Made by a program: the position numbers and the translations under genes | Origin: CADEED01 sp043747835 | Lineage (GTDB): Bacteria; Pseudomonadota; Gammaproteobacteria; Steroidobacterales; Steroidobacteraceae | Reading direction: 5' to 3' | DNA length: 41,843 bases | Assembly (NCBI GenBank): GCA_043747835.1 | Contig: JAYTOK010000045.1 | Coordinates: forward strand, 1-41,843 | The notes under the pieces: generated by a model | The model's input: the letters and a program-made list of their open reading frames with translations, nothing else | The model's database searches: none | Told to the model about the DNA's origin: nothing | In this document: in pieces, positions 1 through 6,459 of the stretch | Numbering within the stretch: the first letter of the stretch is position 1 | Layout: every line of letters starts with the position of its first letter

Positions 1-86
1 CCTACTTGGACGAGCTACTCACTTCGATTGCGCCGCTTGATCGGAGCAAACGGCCACCGCAGATTCTCGTTCTTGCGATTTGTGCG
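1..86. other. Start of a fourth integron cassette, cut by the window edge
   Basis: This is the stretch beyond the third attC site, so in array order it should be the start of cassette 4. On the minus strand, the direction of the other cassettes, no start codon with an open frame is visible. On the plus strand a frame is open from base 3 to a TAA at 90-92, which overlaps the attC core; it would encode a 29-residue C-terminal tail ending in LVLAICAF. That could be a cassette gene in reverse orientation or chance. No function can be given. Confidence 0.25.
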
Positions 87-174
87 TTCTAACGGTTGAG
101 CTGAGCGGCGCGCGCGCCGATGTATGATCTTGGCACTTTATCCCTCACGCGTCCGCTCGAGCGATTTGTTAGGG
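87..174 (-). repeat. attC site of cassette 3 (88 bp)
   Basis: The site is bounded by TTCTAAC (87-93) and GTTAGGG (168-174), inverted core sites of the integron type (RYYYAAC...GTTRRRY, each with one departure from consensus). The interior is nearly identical to the two attC sites at 594-681 and 1033-1120, including the GGTTGAGCTGAGCGGCGCGC block next to the left core and the CACTTTATCCCTCACGCGTC block in the right half. The identical 88-bp length and shared sequence show one attC family, typical of chromosomal integrons. The end of the cassette 3 gene lies inside it. Confidence 0.85.
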
Positions 175-590
175 CGCACCACGTCAGCGCCTAATGCCAG
201 CCATGCTGCCCAACCGCACACACCACCGATTGTTACGCCGAGCGAAAGAACTGACCATCCCAGGAAGATGTTCGTAGCCTTGAAGAGCAACGCGACCGAG
301 AGGCCGACGATCGCCCCGGCCGTTGCGACAGAACCGATATCGAGCCGAGAGTGCATGCGCAGCAAAACCAATGCGGGAACACCAAACACAATCGAGGCAA
401 GAATGCCAACTACTCCAAAAGCGACTGCAATCGTAACCGTATCAGACAGATCTGTGATCGTGGGGATCCGGAAATCGCCGATTTCAAGCGAAGCGTAGAC
501 CCAGAACGCAATCGATCCGAACACTGCAGCGGCAATACTCGCCGCAGCGGCGGCGATGACTAGCGACGATGTTGGCACTTCCTCGGCCAT
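138..590 (-). CDS. Cassette 3: small multi-pass membrane protein
   Basis: This is a 150-residue protein of unknown function. Hydrophobic stretches at about residues 9-33, 48-78, 84-107 and 113-134 suggest four transmembrane segments. The ATG lies only 3 nt after the core site (GTTAGGG then CGC then ATG), so there is no room for a Shine-Dalgarno sequence of its own. Translation presumably depends on array transcription or coupling. The frame does not stop before the attC but reads into it, adding a tail ending SLERTREG that is encoded by the recombination site. The coding sequence is visibly less GC-rich than the chromosome to the right, as is common for mobile cassettes. Position and orientation fit a cassette gene well; the function is unknown. 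Confidence 0.7.
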   Translation of the reverse strand: MAEEVPTSSLVIAAAAASIAAAVFGSIAFWVYASLEIGDFRIPTITDLSDTVTIAVAFGVVGILASIVFGVPALVLLRMHSRLDIGSVATAGAIVGLSVALLFKATNIFLGWSVLSLGVTIGGVCGWAAWLALGADVVRPNKSLERTREG

Positions 591-593
591 GCG

Positions 594-681
594 CCCTAAC
601 GGTTGAGCTGAGCGGCGCGCACGCCGAGGTATGAACTTGGCACTTTATCCCTCACGCGTCCGCTCGAGCGATTTGTTAGGC
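594..681 (-). repeat. attC site of cassette 2 (88 bp)
   Basis: The site is bounded by CCCTAAC (594-600) and GTTAGGC (675-681). Its interior differs from the other two attC sites in this window at only a few bases. The cassette 2 gene stops inside its right core (TAA on the minus strand at 676-678), the usual packing of gene and attC in integron cassettes. Confidence 0.88.
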
Positions 682-1023
682 GATGCTGCACGAGAACCTT
701 CCGTCCTTGTTCATAAGTGCTAGGACGCGCTTCGCATCAGCGATATCCGCCGCCTCGACCTTTGACACATCCACCGTGTAGTTACGAAGGGTTGACACAA
801 TCTCAATCGTATCCCCAAGCCAATCTACGGATTTGATATAGGAAGGCTCTGGATGCGGATCACCAGAATGCGCGATCGTAGTGCCCCGATCCTCATCCGC
901 GAGCAAGTGCTCGTATTGTGGGCTCCGCAAGAGAGTGAGCGACTGCGCAGCGCTCGGCTCAAGACCGAATGACACGATCAGGTCCAGGTCGTCTTCTGAT
1001 GTGACGAGCGTGGCACGGAGCAT
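676..1023 (-). CDS. Cassette 2: small hypothetical soluble protein
   Basis: The product has 115 residues, is acidic and has no transmembrane segment or signal peptide, so it is probably cytoplasmic. I recognise no family. The alternation of beta-like segments (around IKSVDWLGDTIEIVSTL) with a C-terminal helix (VEAADIADAKRVLALM) suggests a compact alpha/beta domain, which is only a guess. The ATG is 9 nt after the GTTAGGC core and the stop codon TAA is part of the opposite core. That is the tight packing expected of an integron cassette. No Shine-Dalgarno sequence is visible in the 9-nt leader. Confidence 0.72.
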   Translation of the reverse strand: MLRATLVTSEDDLDLIVSFGLEPSAAQSLTLLRSPQYEHLLADEDRGTTIAHSGDPHPEPSYIKSVDWLGDTIEIVSTLRNYTVDVSKVEAADIADAKRVLALMNKDGRFSCSIA

Positions 1024-1032
1024 GACTGCGTC

Positions 1033-1120
1033 GCCTAACGGTTGAGCTGAGCGGCGCGCGCGCCGACGTCTGAGCTGGGCACTTTATCCTTCACGCGTCC
1101 GCTCCAGCGAGGTGTTAGGC
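1033..1120 (-). repeat. attC site of cassette 1 (88 bp)
   Basis: The site is bounded by GCCTAAC (1033-1039) and GTTAGGC (1114-1120), both perfect consensus cores. It is the most diverged of the three in its right half (CTCCAGCGAGGT in place of CTCGAGCGATTT), but has the same length and the same left arm. Confidence 0.88.
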
Positions 1121-1133
1121 GTCTCACGCATAT

Positions 1134-1469
1134 TCACGATGCCACATTCAAGCCCTTGCCATCCCGCGCACGCCGAAGCGCGACGATAGCCAGCGCTATC
1201 CCGATTCCAACAACGAAGTAGACCAGGAAGAAGCTCGAAAAGAATAGTCGATTGTGAGCGCCTTGACCGTAAGGGCAAACGAGAGAACCGCTTCCTGGAC
1301 TAGAGCAAAGCGATTCGAGGCCGGCATTTGTGGCCTCGACCGGTGCCCACAGGAGCTCTTGAACTGCTTGCGCACCCCATGAGTACGAATACAAGCCGAC
1401 TAAGAAGACGCAAACAGGAAGAGCTGCCGCAAAGAGGACTGAGACAAGAATCTTGCGCGGACCGGTCAT
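1134..1469 (-). CDS. Cassette 1: small membrane protein with two hydrophobic segments
   Basis: This is the attI-proximal cassette gene, 111 residues, family not recognised. An N-terminal hydrophobic segment (about residues 8-30) and a second near the C-terminus (about 76-98) flank a central loop with two cysteines (SLCSS and LVCPYG), which could form a disulfide if the loop is periplasmic. The ATG sits 5 nt after the GTTAGGC core with no Shine-Dalgarno sequence between. It stops 13 bp before the attC, so unlike cassette 3 it does not read into the recombination site. As first cassette it should be the best expressed. A mini-ORF ends 11 nt upstream of its start and could couple translation. 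Confidence 0.7.
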   Translation of the reverse strand: MTGPRKILVSVLFAAALPVCVFLVGLYSYSWGAQAVQELLWAPVEATNAGLESLCSSPGSGSLVCPYGQGAHNRLFFSSFFLVYFVVGIGIALAIVALRRARDGKGLNVAS

Positions 1470-1474
1470 GAGAC

Positions 1475-1588
1475 GCCTAACTATAAGTAGACAGCAGAAA
1501 TGACGCTTTCATTCGCGTCGAAAGTGACGGATAACATCCCAGTCCTCCCACTAAGTCCTTGATCCGACTTCACCATGTGACGCCTAAC
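1475..1588 (-). promoter_or_regulatory. Probable attI region with two directly repeated core sites
   Basis: Between the divergent integrase gene and cassette 1 there are two direct copies of the core, GCCTAAC at 1475-1481 and 1582-1588 (GTTAGGC on the minus strand). Both are followed on the minus strand by GTC, one base and C, then ATG. The 107-bp unit between them lacks the inverted arms of an attC, so it is not an ordinary cassette. Either the true attI recombination point is at 1588 and the unit is a cassette that lost its attC, or the point is at 1481 and the outer copy is an internal attI repeat. I could not identify a convincing Pc promoter. Confidence 0.55.
1481..1576 (-). CDS. Candidate 31-codon attI leader ORF
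   Basis: The ATG at 1576 follows the outer core site by 5 nt, the same spacing as in cassette 1. The frame stays open for 31 codons and ends with TAG, whose last base is the first base of the inner GTTAGGC core. The stop is 11 nt before the cassette 1 start codon. Class 1 integrons carry a short ORF in attI1 (ORF-11) that improves translation of a first cassette lacking its own ribosome binding site; this could be an analogue. That is inference: the ORF is short, no strong Shine-Dalgarno sequence precedes it, and I recognise no homologue. Confidence 0.35.
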   Translation of the reverse strand: MVKSDQGLSGRTGMLSVTFDANESVISAVYL

Positions 1589-1617
1589 CAGGTCAACGGC
1601 CGTACCGTGATCCGCCC

Positions 1618-2577
1618 ATGCCGACCCCTCCCCGCCTCCTCGACGCCGTGCGCGCCGAGATTCGCCTCCGCCACTACAGCTTTCGCACCCAGAAAGCTTA
1701 TGTCGACTGGATCATCCGCTTCATCCGGTTCCACGGCCGCGAGCATCCAAAACACATGGGGGGCGATGAGGTCCGCGCCTTCCTTAGCCATCTGGCGACC
1801 GATCGGCAGGTCTCTCCGGCCACTCAGGCGCAAGCGCTCTCAGCGCTGCTGTTTCTCTACAAACGCGTGCTGCACATCGATTTACCCTGGATTGATGATG
1901 TGGTACGCGCCCGGCGTCCGAAGCGGCTGCCGACGGTGCTGGACAAGGCGGAAGCCCGGCGAGTCATCGCCCATCTTCGCGGCGATTGCTGGCTGATCGC
2001 GGGCCTGCTCTACGGCAGCGGCCTGCGCCTGCTGGAGGCCCTGCGTCTGCGGGTCAAAGACCTCGACCTCTACCACCACCGCGTCATGGTCCGCGATGGC
2101 AAGGGCGCCAAGGACCGCGTGACTATCGTTTCGCCGACGCTCATCGAGCCGCTGCGGCAGCATTTGGCCAAGGTCCGAACCCTTCACGACCACGCGATAG
2201 CCACGGGGTTCGGCGGTGTGGAGCTGCCGTACGCACTAGGTCGCAAATATCCCGAGGCTCATCAGGAATGGGGCTGGCAGTACGTTTTTCCGGCGACCAC
2301 GCCCACGCGCGATCCTGTGACCGGCGTGCGTCGCCGCCATCACGTCCACGAGCAGAGCGTGCAGCGGCAGGTCCGCCGCGCGGCACGGCTGGCGGGCCTG
2401 GAAAAGCCGGTGTCGCCGCACACTTTCCGTCACTCGTTCGCGACTCACCTGCTGGAAGCGGGCTACGACATCCGCACGGTGCAGGAACTCCTGGGCCACC
2501 GCGACGTGTCGACGACCCAAATCTACACGCACGTGATGGCGCCCGGGAAGAATTCGGTACGCAGCCCCTTCGACTAG
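1618..2577 (+). CDS. intI: Integron integrase (tyrosine recombinase, IntI family)
   Basis: The product has 319 residues, the usual IntI length. The N-terminal core-binding domain (about 5-90) begins with the IntI-like phrase RHYSFRTQKAYVDWI. The catalytic domain follows, with R137 (GSGLRLLE), lysine in GKGAKDR (about 162-165), H268 and R271 in SPHTFRH, H294 in LLGH, and the nucleophile Y303 in QIYTHV. An insert around residues 205-225 (YALGRKYPEAHQEWGWQYVF) matches the extra patch that separates IntI from XerC/D and binds the extrahelical bases of folded attC. It inserts and excises cassettes at attI and attC. It diverges from the array, the normal arrangement. The gene looks complete; the ATG at 1618 lacks an obvious Shine-Dalgarno sequence. 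GC content is high, like the host, unlike the cassettes. Confidence 0.95.
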   Translation: MPTPPRLLDAVRAEIRLRHYSFRTQKAYVDWIIRFIRFHGREHPKHMGGDEVRAFLSHLATDRQVSPATQAQALSALLFLYKRVLHIDLPWIDDVVRARRPKRLPTVLDKAEARRVIAHLRGDCWLIAGLLYGSGLRLLEALRLRVKDLDLYHHRVMVRDGKGAKDRVTIVSPTLIEPLRQHLAKVRTLHDHAIATGFGGVELPYALGRKYPEAHQEWGWQYVFPATTPTRDPVTGVRRRHHVHEQSVQRQVRRAARLAGLEKPVSPHTFRHSFATHLLEAGYDIRTVQELLGHRDVSTTQIYTHVMAPGKNSVRSPFD

Positions 2578-2617
2578 TTTGCCCACGCTATAGAGTCCGG
2601 CCCCAGCGCAGTGCCCC

Positions 2618-2855
2618 TCACTCCCACTCGATGGTGGCCGGCGGTTTTCCCGAGATGTCGTAGACGACGCGCGAAATTCCCTTCACTTCGTTGACGATGC
2701 GGCGCGAGCAGATGTCGAGGAAGTCGTACGGCAACCGCGCCCAGTGCGCGGTCATGAAGTCGACGGTCTCGACGGCGCGCAGACTCACGACGTAGTCGTA
2801 GCGGCGGCAGATCCGCGTTGTCCTTGCGCACTTCACCCAGTATGCGGACACCAAG
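2618..2855 (-). pseudogene. guaA: Degraded 3' fragment of guaA (GMP synthase)
   Basis: The last 62 codons of guaA are recognisable from RRYDYVV to the TGA at 2618, and match the intact guaA ending at 8275 with only four conservative changes. At the DNA level roughly nine bases in ten agree by eye, most differences being synonymous. Just upstream (about 2806-2855) a second block matches guaA around 8585-8630 (the VRILGEVRKD region). The roughly 120 bp of guaA between the blocks are missing and the two blocks are in different frames. It lacks the GATase and PP-loop domains, so it is not functional. The mostly synonymous divergence suggests it came from a once-functional guaA of a relative, not a recent tandem copy. 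Confidence 0.88.
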
Positions 2856-3146
2856 TACGAAAGAAATGGTTTCGATCTTCCATGCGCAATTCGCCCGCCT
2901 TGGCGAATCTCTCGAACGACTCGTGCATCAACGACGTGGTATCGAGCAGCGTGGCGCGACCGTTCACCCGCAGGCGCGAGCGCGCCATGCGCCGCAGATC
3001 CTCGTAGGCGACATCGACACCTGGCGCAACGCGACGGCATCGCCCCGCTGGGCGCGTTGAATCAGGTCGGTGAGACCGGTCGCTGGGGGCACGGAACGGA
3101 GTTTGCCCGCAAAGTGGCGCCGAAACATGCTTTGCACTGCGACCAC
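2856..3146 (-). pseudogene. Broken ECF-type RNA polymerase sigma factor gene
   Basis: Two minus-strand frames together give an ECF sigma factor of the type with ELRRLA and HE-x-x-x-RF motifs. The N-terminal part reads LTDLIQRAQRGDAVALRQV. The other frame continues VAYEDLRRMARSRL through TTSLMHESFERF to RNHFF. Joining them needs one base restored near 3016-3018, after which the spacing matches the family. The second frame runs into the guaA fragment right after HFF, so region 4 of the sigma factor is gone. A single-base frameshift plus 3' truncation make this a clear relic. The start is uncertain (about 3129 or 3146). Confidence 0.7.
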
Positions 3147-3269
3147 GCGGGATCGAGGCCGCGAGAACGCTACTCGACGAATGCTGCAACACTTTGCCGC
3201 GGCGGAAGCATCGCGCCGACCATGACCACCGGCTTGCTAGAATGATCCTTTCCTTGACGCAGGCAGCCG

Positions 3270-3725
3270 ATGGAAACTTCTCACGTCGACCGAGCAACGA
3301 TCAGCGTTTGGCGCTGGCGAGGCGTGCTGGCGACCTTGATTCCCGCCGTCTGGTCATTCGGCCTCGTTGCCAGATTCGGGCCTGCTGGGCTATTCGCCCC
3401 ACTGCTCATCGTTGCGGCCGGTGCGACGCTCGTCTGGGTCTGGCCGGAGGCCTATTTCCGTCGTCTGCGCTTCGGCATCGATGCGACGGGCATTGCCATC
3501 GAGCGCGGCATCTTCTGGCGATCGCGGATCGCGATACCGCGCGCGCGCATCCAGCACACCGATGTCTCGCAAGGCCCGCTGCAGCGGCGCTTCGGCGTCG
3601 GCACGTTGAAGCTGTACACGGCCGGCAGCCGCTACACGAAGATCGAGCTGCCCGGCCTCGCGCACCCACAAGCGCTCGCGTTGCGCGACGCGTTGCTCGC
3701 GAAAAGTGGAGACAGTGGTGTCTGA
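3270..3725 (+). CDS. bPH2 (DUF304) domain membrane protein, YdbS-like
   Basis: The product has 151 residues. Two hydrophobic segments near the N-terminus (about 17-32 and 38-58) are followed by a bacterial PH-like domain (about 70-145) with the pattern YFRRLRFGIDATGIAIERG, then IPRARIQHTDVSQGPLQRRFG and VGTLKLYTAG, typical of the YdbS family. These are inner-membrane proteins whose role is poorly known. The gene overlaps the next one, a larger YdbT-like protein, by about 20 bp or less, so the two are almost certainly co-translated and act together, as the B. subtilis YdbS-YdbT pair is thought to do. It lies inside the segment bounded by the two guaA 3' ends. The sequence appears intact. Confidence 0.82.
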   Translation: METSHVDRATISVWRWRGVLATLIPAVWSFGLVARFGPAGLFAPLLIVAAGATLVWVWPEAYFRRLRFGIDATGIAIERGIFWRSRIAIPRARIQHTDVSQGPLQRRFGVGTLKLYTAGSRYTKIELPGLAHPQALALRDALLAKSGDSGV

Positions 3726-5283
3726 ATCCCGCGCGGCGGAATTCCAGCCGCCGCTGCGATTGCATCGGTCGTCCTGGCTGTTCGCGCTGACCGGCTCGCT
3801 GCGGCAACTGATCGTGCCGCTCGTCGCGATCGTGATATTCGGCGCACGCGACGACGACGACTGGTTCGGCACGCCGGTCATTCTCGCGATATTCGCCGGC
3901 GCGATGCTCGTGCGAGCGTCGTGGCATCAGTGGACTTATCGCTATGGATTCGGCCCGCGCGGACTCGTGATTCGCGAGGGACTGATCTTCCGGAACGTGC
4001 GGCAGATCGAATACTCGCGCATCGAGAACATCGATACCGAGCGCGGCTTGCTGCACCGGTTTCTCGACGTCGCACAGGTCCGCGTGCAGACCTCCACGGG
4101 CGGGAAACCCGAAGCACTCATCAGCGTGCTGGATCCGGGCGCGGTACAAGAGATGCGCCAACGGGTGTTCGCTGATACGCGGCCAACGGCCGAAGCAGCG
4201 GCAGAAGCTGCGGCTGTGCCGAAGGAGCCGCGGCTGCTGCATCTGCCGCCGATGGAACTGGTGCGCTTCGGACTGATCGACAACCGCGGCTTGATCGTCG
4301 TCGCGGCCGGCGTCGGCTTCTTGCAGCAAGCGGGCTTCTTCCGGGCGAATCGCGAGTTGCTGGAGCATTCGTTGCCGTCTTCCATTCTCACCGACGTCGC
4401 GGGACTCGGGACGGCGCTGCAGATCGTCCTCGCGTTGCTCGTGGTTCTCTCGGCGCTGATTGCCGTGCGAATCCTCTCCATGGTGCTCGCGCTGGTGACG
4501 CTGCACGATTTCACGCTCACGCGCCACGACGGCGATCTTCGTGTCCGCTACGGTTTGTTGACTCGGGTTGCTCTCACGCTACGGACACGCCGGATCCAGG
4601 CGGTACACCAGTCCGAGTCGCCGCTGCACCGGTTGTTCGGCAGAGTGTCGCTCAACGTCGATCTTGCGGGGGACAGCGGGGGTGATGCGGAGCAGCGCAA
4701 CCCGCAGCGAATGAAAGTGCGTTGGCTGGCGCCGGTGTGCCACACCGCGGCGGCGCCGGCGTTGATTGCGTCCGCGCTGCCGGTCTTCGATTTCGCCGCG
4801 TCACCGGACTGGCAACCGCTCGCGCCGGGCGCGCTCTCGCGCATCTTCCGTCGCAGCGCGCTGCTCGCTCTTCTGATCGTTGCCGGACCGAGCTGGTGGT
4901 TCCTGCGCGGGGACGCCGTCTTCAGTCTTCCGGTGGTCATGGCGCTCGCCTGGATGCACGCGCATCTGTACGTGAAGTACACGCGTTGGGCGCTGGAGCG
5001 GGACGTATTGCTGTTCCAGTCCGGCTGGCTGACGCGCCGATTGACGATCGTGCCGCGCGACCGTGTGCAGTCGCTGAACGTGTCCACATCCCCTTTCGAC
5101 CGGCGTCGGCGAATGGCCAGCCTGTCGGTGGACATCGCGGGAGGACGCGCGCGGGCCGCAGGTGTTTACATTCGCTACTTGCCCGCGGAAGTCGCGCAGA
5201 AACTTGCGGTCGCGCTTTACGCGACGGTGGACCTCGAAGGCCGAGCGAGCGAGCGCCACGCAACGAGTCCGGCGATCGCGTAG
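3706..5283 (+). CDS. Triple bPH2 domain membrane protein, YdbT-like
   Basis: This protein of about 525 residues has repeated units of two transmembrane segments plus a PH-like module. The signature recurs three times: QIEYSRIENIDTERGLLHRF (about 103-122), RRIQAVHQSESPLHRLFG (about 297-314) and VPRDRVQSLNVSTSPFDRRR (about 450-469), each preceded by hydrophobic pairs. This is the usual YdbT architecture. The start is uncertain: GTG codons at 3706, 3715 and 3718 are all in frame and all overlap the end of the upstream YdbS-like gene, indicating translational coupling. The last about 65 bp overlap a convergent CPBP relic on the other strand. Function unknown beyond membrane location. Confidence 0.82.
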   Translation: METVVSESRAAEFQPPLRLHRSSWLFALTGSLRQLIVPLVAIVIFGARDDDDWFGTPVILAIFAGAMLVRASWHQWTYRYGFGPRGLVIREGLIFRNVRQIEYSRIENIDTERGLLHRFLDVAQVRVQTSTGGKPEALISVLDPGAVQEMRQRVFADTRPTAEAAAEAAAVPKEPRLLHLPPMELVRFGLIDNRGLIVVAAGVGFLQQAGFFRANRELLEHSLPSSILTDVAGLGTALQIVLALLVVLSALIAVRILSMVLALVTLHDFTLTRHDGDLRVRYGLLTRVALTLRTRRIQAVHQSESPLHRLFGRVSLNVDLAGDSGGDAEQRNPQRMKVRWLAPVCHTAAAPALIASALPVFDFAASPDWQPLAPGALSRIFRRSALLALLIVAGPSWWFLRGDAVFSLPVVMALAWMHAHLYVKYTRWALERDVLLFQSGWLTRRLTIVPRDRVQSLNVSTSPFDRRRRMASLSVDIAGGRARAAGVYIRYLPAEVAQKLAVALYATVDLEGRASERHATSPAIA

Positions 5284-5545
5284 GTGAGCGCGAGACCGGC
5301 GCCGAACTTGCCCGCGAATGTATGGCGTCGCACCGCCGGCACCGTGGGTGACCGGATCGAGAATCTCCTGTACGAGGATATTGTGGGCACCGTGCATCAG
5401 CGCCGCCGGCCAGACGCTGCAGGACCGGATGCGCACCCAGGCAGCACCATCCCCCATCCCAACGCCATCGCGGTGAAGCAGATGACGTTGAAAGAAGCCG
5501 GAGTCGCCGCGCTGGAATAGCCGCCGAAAAGAATGCCGGGCCAGT
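5217..5545 (-). pseudogene. C-terminal remnant of a CPBP (CAAX-type) intramembrane protease gene
   Basis: Pieces of the CPBP C-terminus appear in shifted minus-strand frames. VICFTAMALGWGMVL comes first, then WPAALMHGAHNILVQEILDP (the last CPBP motif with its conserved His and Asn), then FAGKFGAGLALTYAIAGLVA ending at a TAA (5217-5219). Stitching these together requires at least two frameshifts. The upstream part with the catalytic Glu-Glu motif is not found. The relic overlaps the 3' end of the convergent YdbT-like gene. The assignment rests on the H-x-x-x-N motif and hydrophobic pattern, so the family call is moderately sure and the pseudogene status is fairly sure. Confidence 0.5.
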
Positions 5546-5712
5546 GCCGCACAGCCCTTCAGTGATTGGCTCCGCGTCGGCGACATCTCATGATGTCCAG
5601 GGCAGCCTCACTCGCCCACAAGTAGGACGAATACACGAATGCAGCCGCATTCCGCGACACGGCACGAAGGGGCTAGTTCAGGCTACTTGCGGGAGGAGTC
5701 CATACACGATTT

Positions 5713-5719
5713 GTTAGGT
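5713..5719 (-). repeat. Isolated attC-like core site
   Basis: The 12-base string CGATTTGTTAGG here is identical to the right end of the attC sites at 87-174 and 594-681, and GTTAGGT fits the GTTRRRY consensus. It follows the stop codon of a minus-strand ORF by a few bases, as an attC would. No partner RYYYAAC core or matching arm is present in the next 90 bp to the left, so only half a site survives. It may be a relic of a cassette once inserted or transposed about 4 kb from the present array. Confidence 0.35.
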
Positions 5720-5725
5720 GGCGCA

Positions 5726-6043
5726 TCAGCGACCTACCTTCCAGTCGACCGGCGGCCCAGGCTCTCCTCGTTCAGGCCAGACATATTTGGCATCGTGAAC
5801 GTAGTACGATTTCATCCGGGACAATCTGCGACTGCGATAAATTGCAGGCACACGTTCGAATCTCGCTTCATAGACCGCCACGGCATTCAGGCGACGCGTC
5901 CGCCAAGGAAATGTCGGTGCGCCCCTTCTACGGCAGTTCTCCTCGCGCGTCGCAAAGCGCTTGATCAAGCACCATCCTTGCGCTTTGCGACGCGGCCCAT
6001 GGCTAACAGTCGGACGTGAAGCGCACGAAAGAGCCCGTGACAA
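5726..6043 (-). pseudogene. Possible relic of a cassette-borne small ORF
   Basis: The minus-strand frame is open for 105 codons. Its last 50 or so residues (from AVYEARFERV to PPVDWKVGR) have the composition of a real small protein, rich in Tyr, Trp, Arg and charged residues. The N-terminal half overlaps an inverted repeat and looks unlike protein. The frame ends just before the isolated attC-like core at 5713. I recognise no family. It may be the 3' end of a decayed cassette gene; a spurious frame cannot be excluded. Confidence 0.25.
5946..5994. repeat. Perfect 15-bp inverted repeat
   Basis: CGCGTCGCAAAGCGC at 5946-5960 is the exact reverse complement of GCGCTTTGCGACGCG at 5980-5994, with a 19-nt loop that itself contains the palindrome CTTGATCAAG at its left edge. 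It has no U-tract on either side, so a simple terminator is not obvious. It lies between the cassette-like relic and the plus-strand gene at 6016. Confidence 0.6.
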
Positions 6044-6459
6044 TCGTCGTGCCCGCGCAGGAGAGACGCGCCGCGAAGCCGCCGACCAACACGCAGCAAC
6101 AAGTCGCCGTTCTCACCATCACGCTCGACGTCGTCAAAGGCGAAGTCCGCTCGGCGCGCGTCACGTCGTCGAAGCGAATGGCGTCGTATGCACCCAAGGT
6201 GTTTGCCCGTCGCGCCGGCGCATGGGAAGTCACTATCGAGGGGGAGACGCGGAAGTCGTTCTTCGTCGACAACCCCGCGCTGCGCGAAGCCGAAGCGCAT
6301 CCGAGCTCGAACGACAAGTACGAATGGGTCGGCGAAACCGGCGCGATCGTCTGGCCTCTCGTCGTTCCGCTCTACGCGGAAGGTCGTGCGCTCGGTGCCC
6401 GCTCGATCACGATCCGCGACACGCGAACCGGCGCGACGATTCTGCAGACCAACTTGTAG
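6016..6459 (+). CDS. Hypothetical protein of 147 residues
   Basis: This is an open frame with good codon bias but no recognised family. The sequence has beta-rich character (VAVLTITLDVVKGEVRSARV, then WEVTIEGETRKSFFV and ARSITIRDTRTGATILQTNL), suggesting a small beta-sandwich domain. The assigned GTG start has no clear Shine-Dalgarno sequence, and the protein begins directly with charged residues and no signal peptide. The true N-terminus may have been lost in the rearranged region to the left, leaving a truncated gene. The stop is sound. It has no operon partner: the next gene is convergent. Confidence 0.45.
   Translation: MKRTKEPVTIVVPAQERRAAKPPTNTQQQVAVLTITLDVVKGEVRSARVTSSKRMASYAPKVFARRAGAWEVTIEGETRKSFFVDNPALREAEAHPSSNDKYEWVGETGAIVWPLVVPLYAEGRALGARSITIRDTRTGATILQTNL

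Noticed and set aside
2618..3040. A 140-codon minus-strand frame that could be read as a small gene next to the integrase
   Set aside because: Its only conserved part is the guaA C-terminus, and its N-terminal part is out-of-frame sigma-factor relic. It is a junction of two pseudogenes, not a gene.
3406..4527. A 373-codon minus-strand frame
   Set aside because: It is opposite the two bPH2 genes, whose recurring PH motifs and membrane segments are clear; the antisense product is low-complexity Arg/His/Gln.
5284..5520. A 78-codon plus-strand frame directly after the YdbT-like gene
   Set aside because: No protein-like features; the opposite strand shows recognisable CPBP protease pieces over the same interval.
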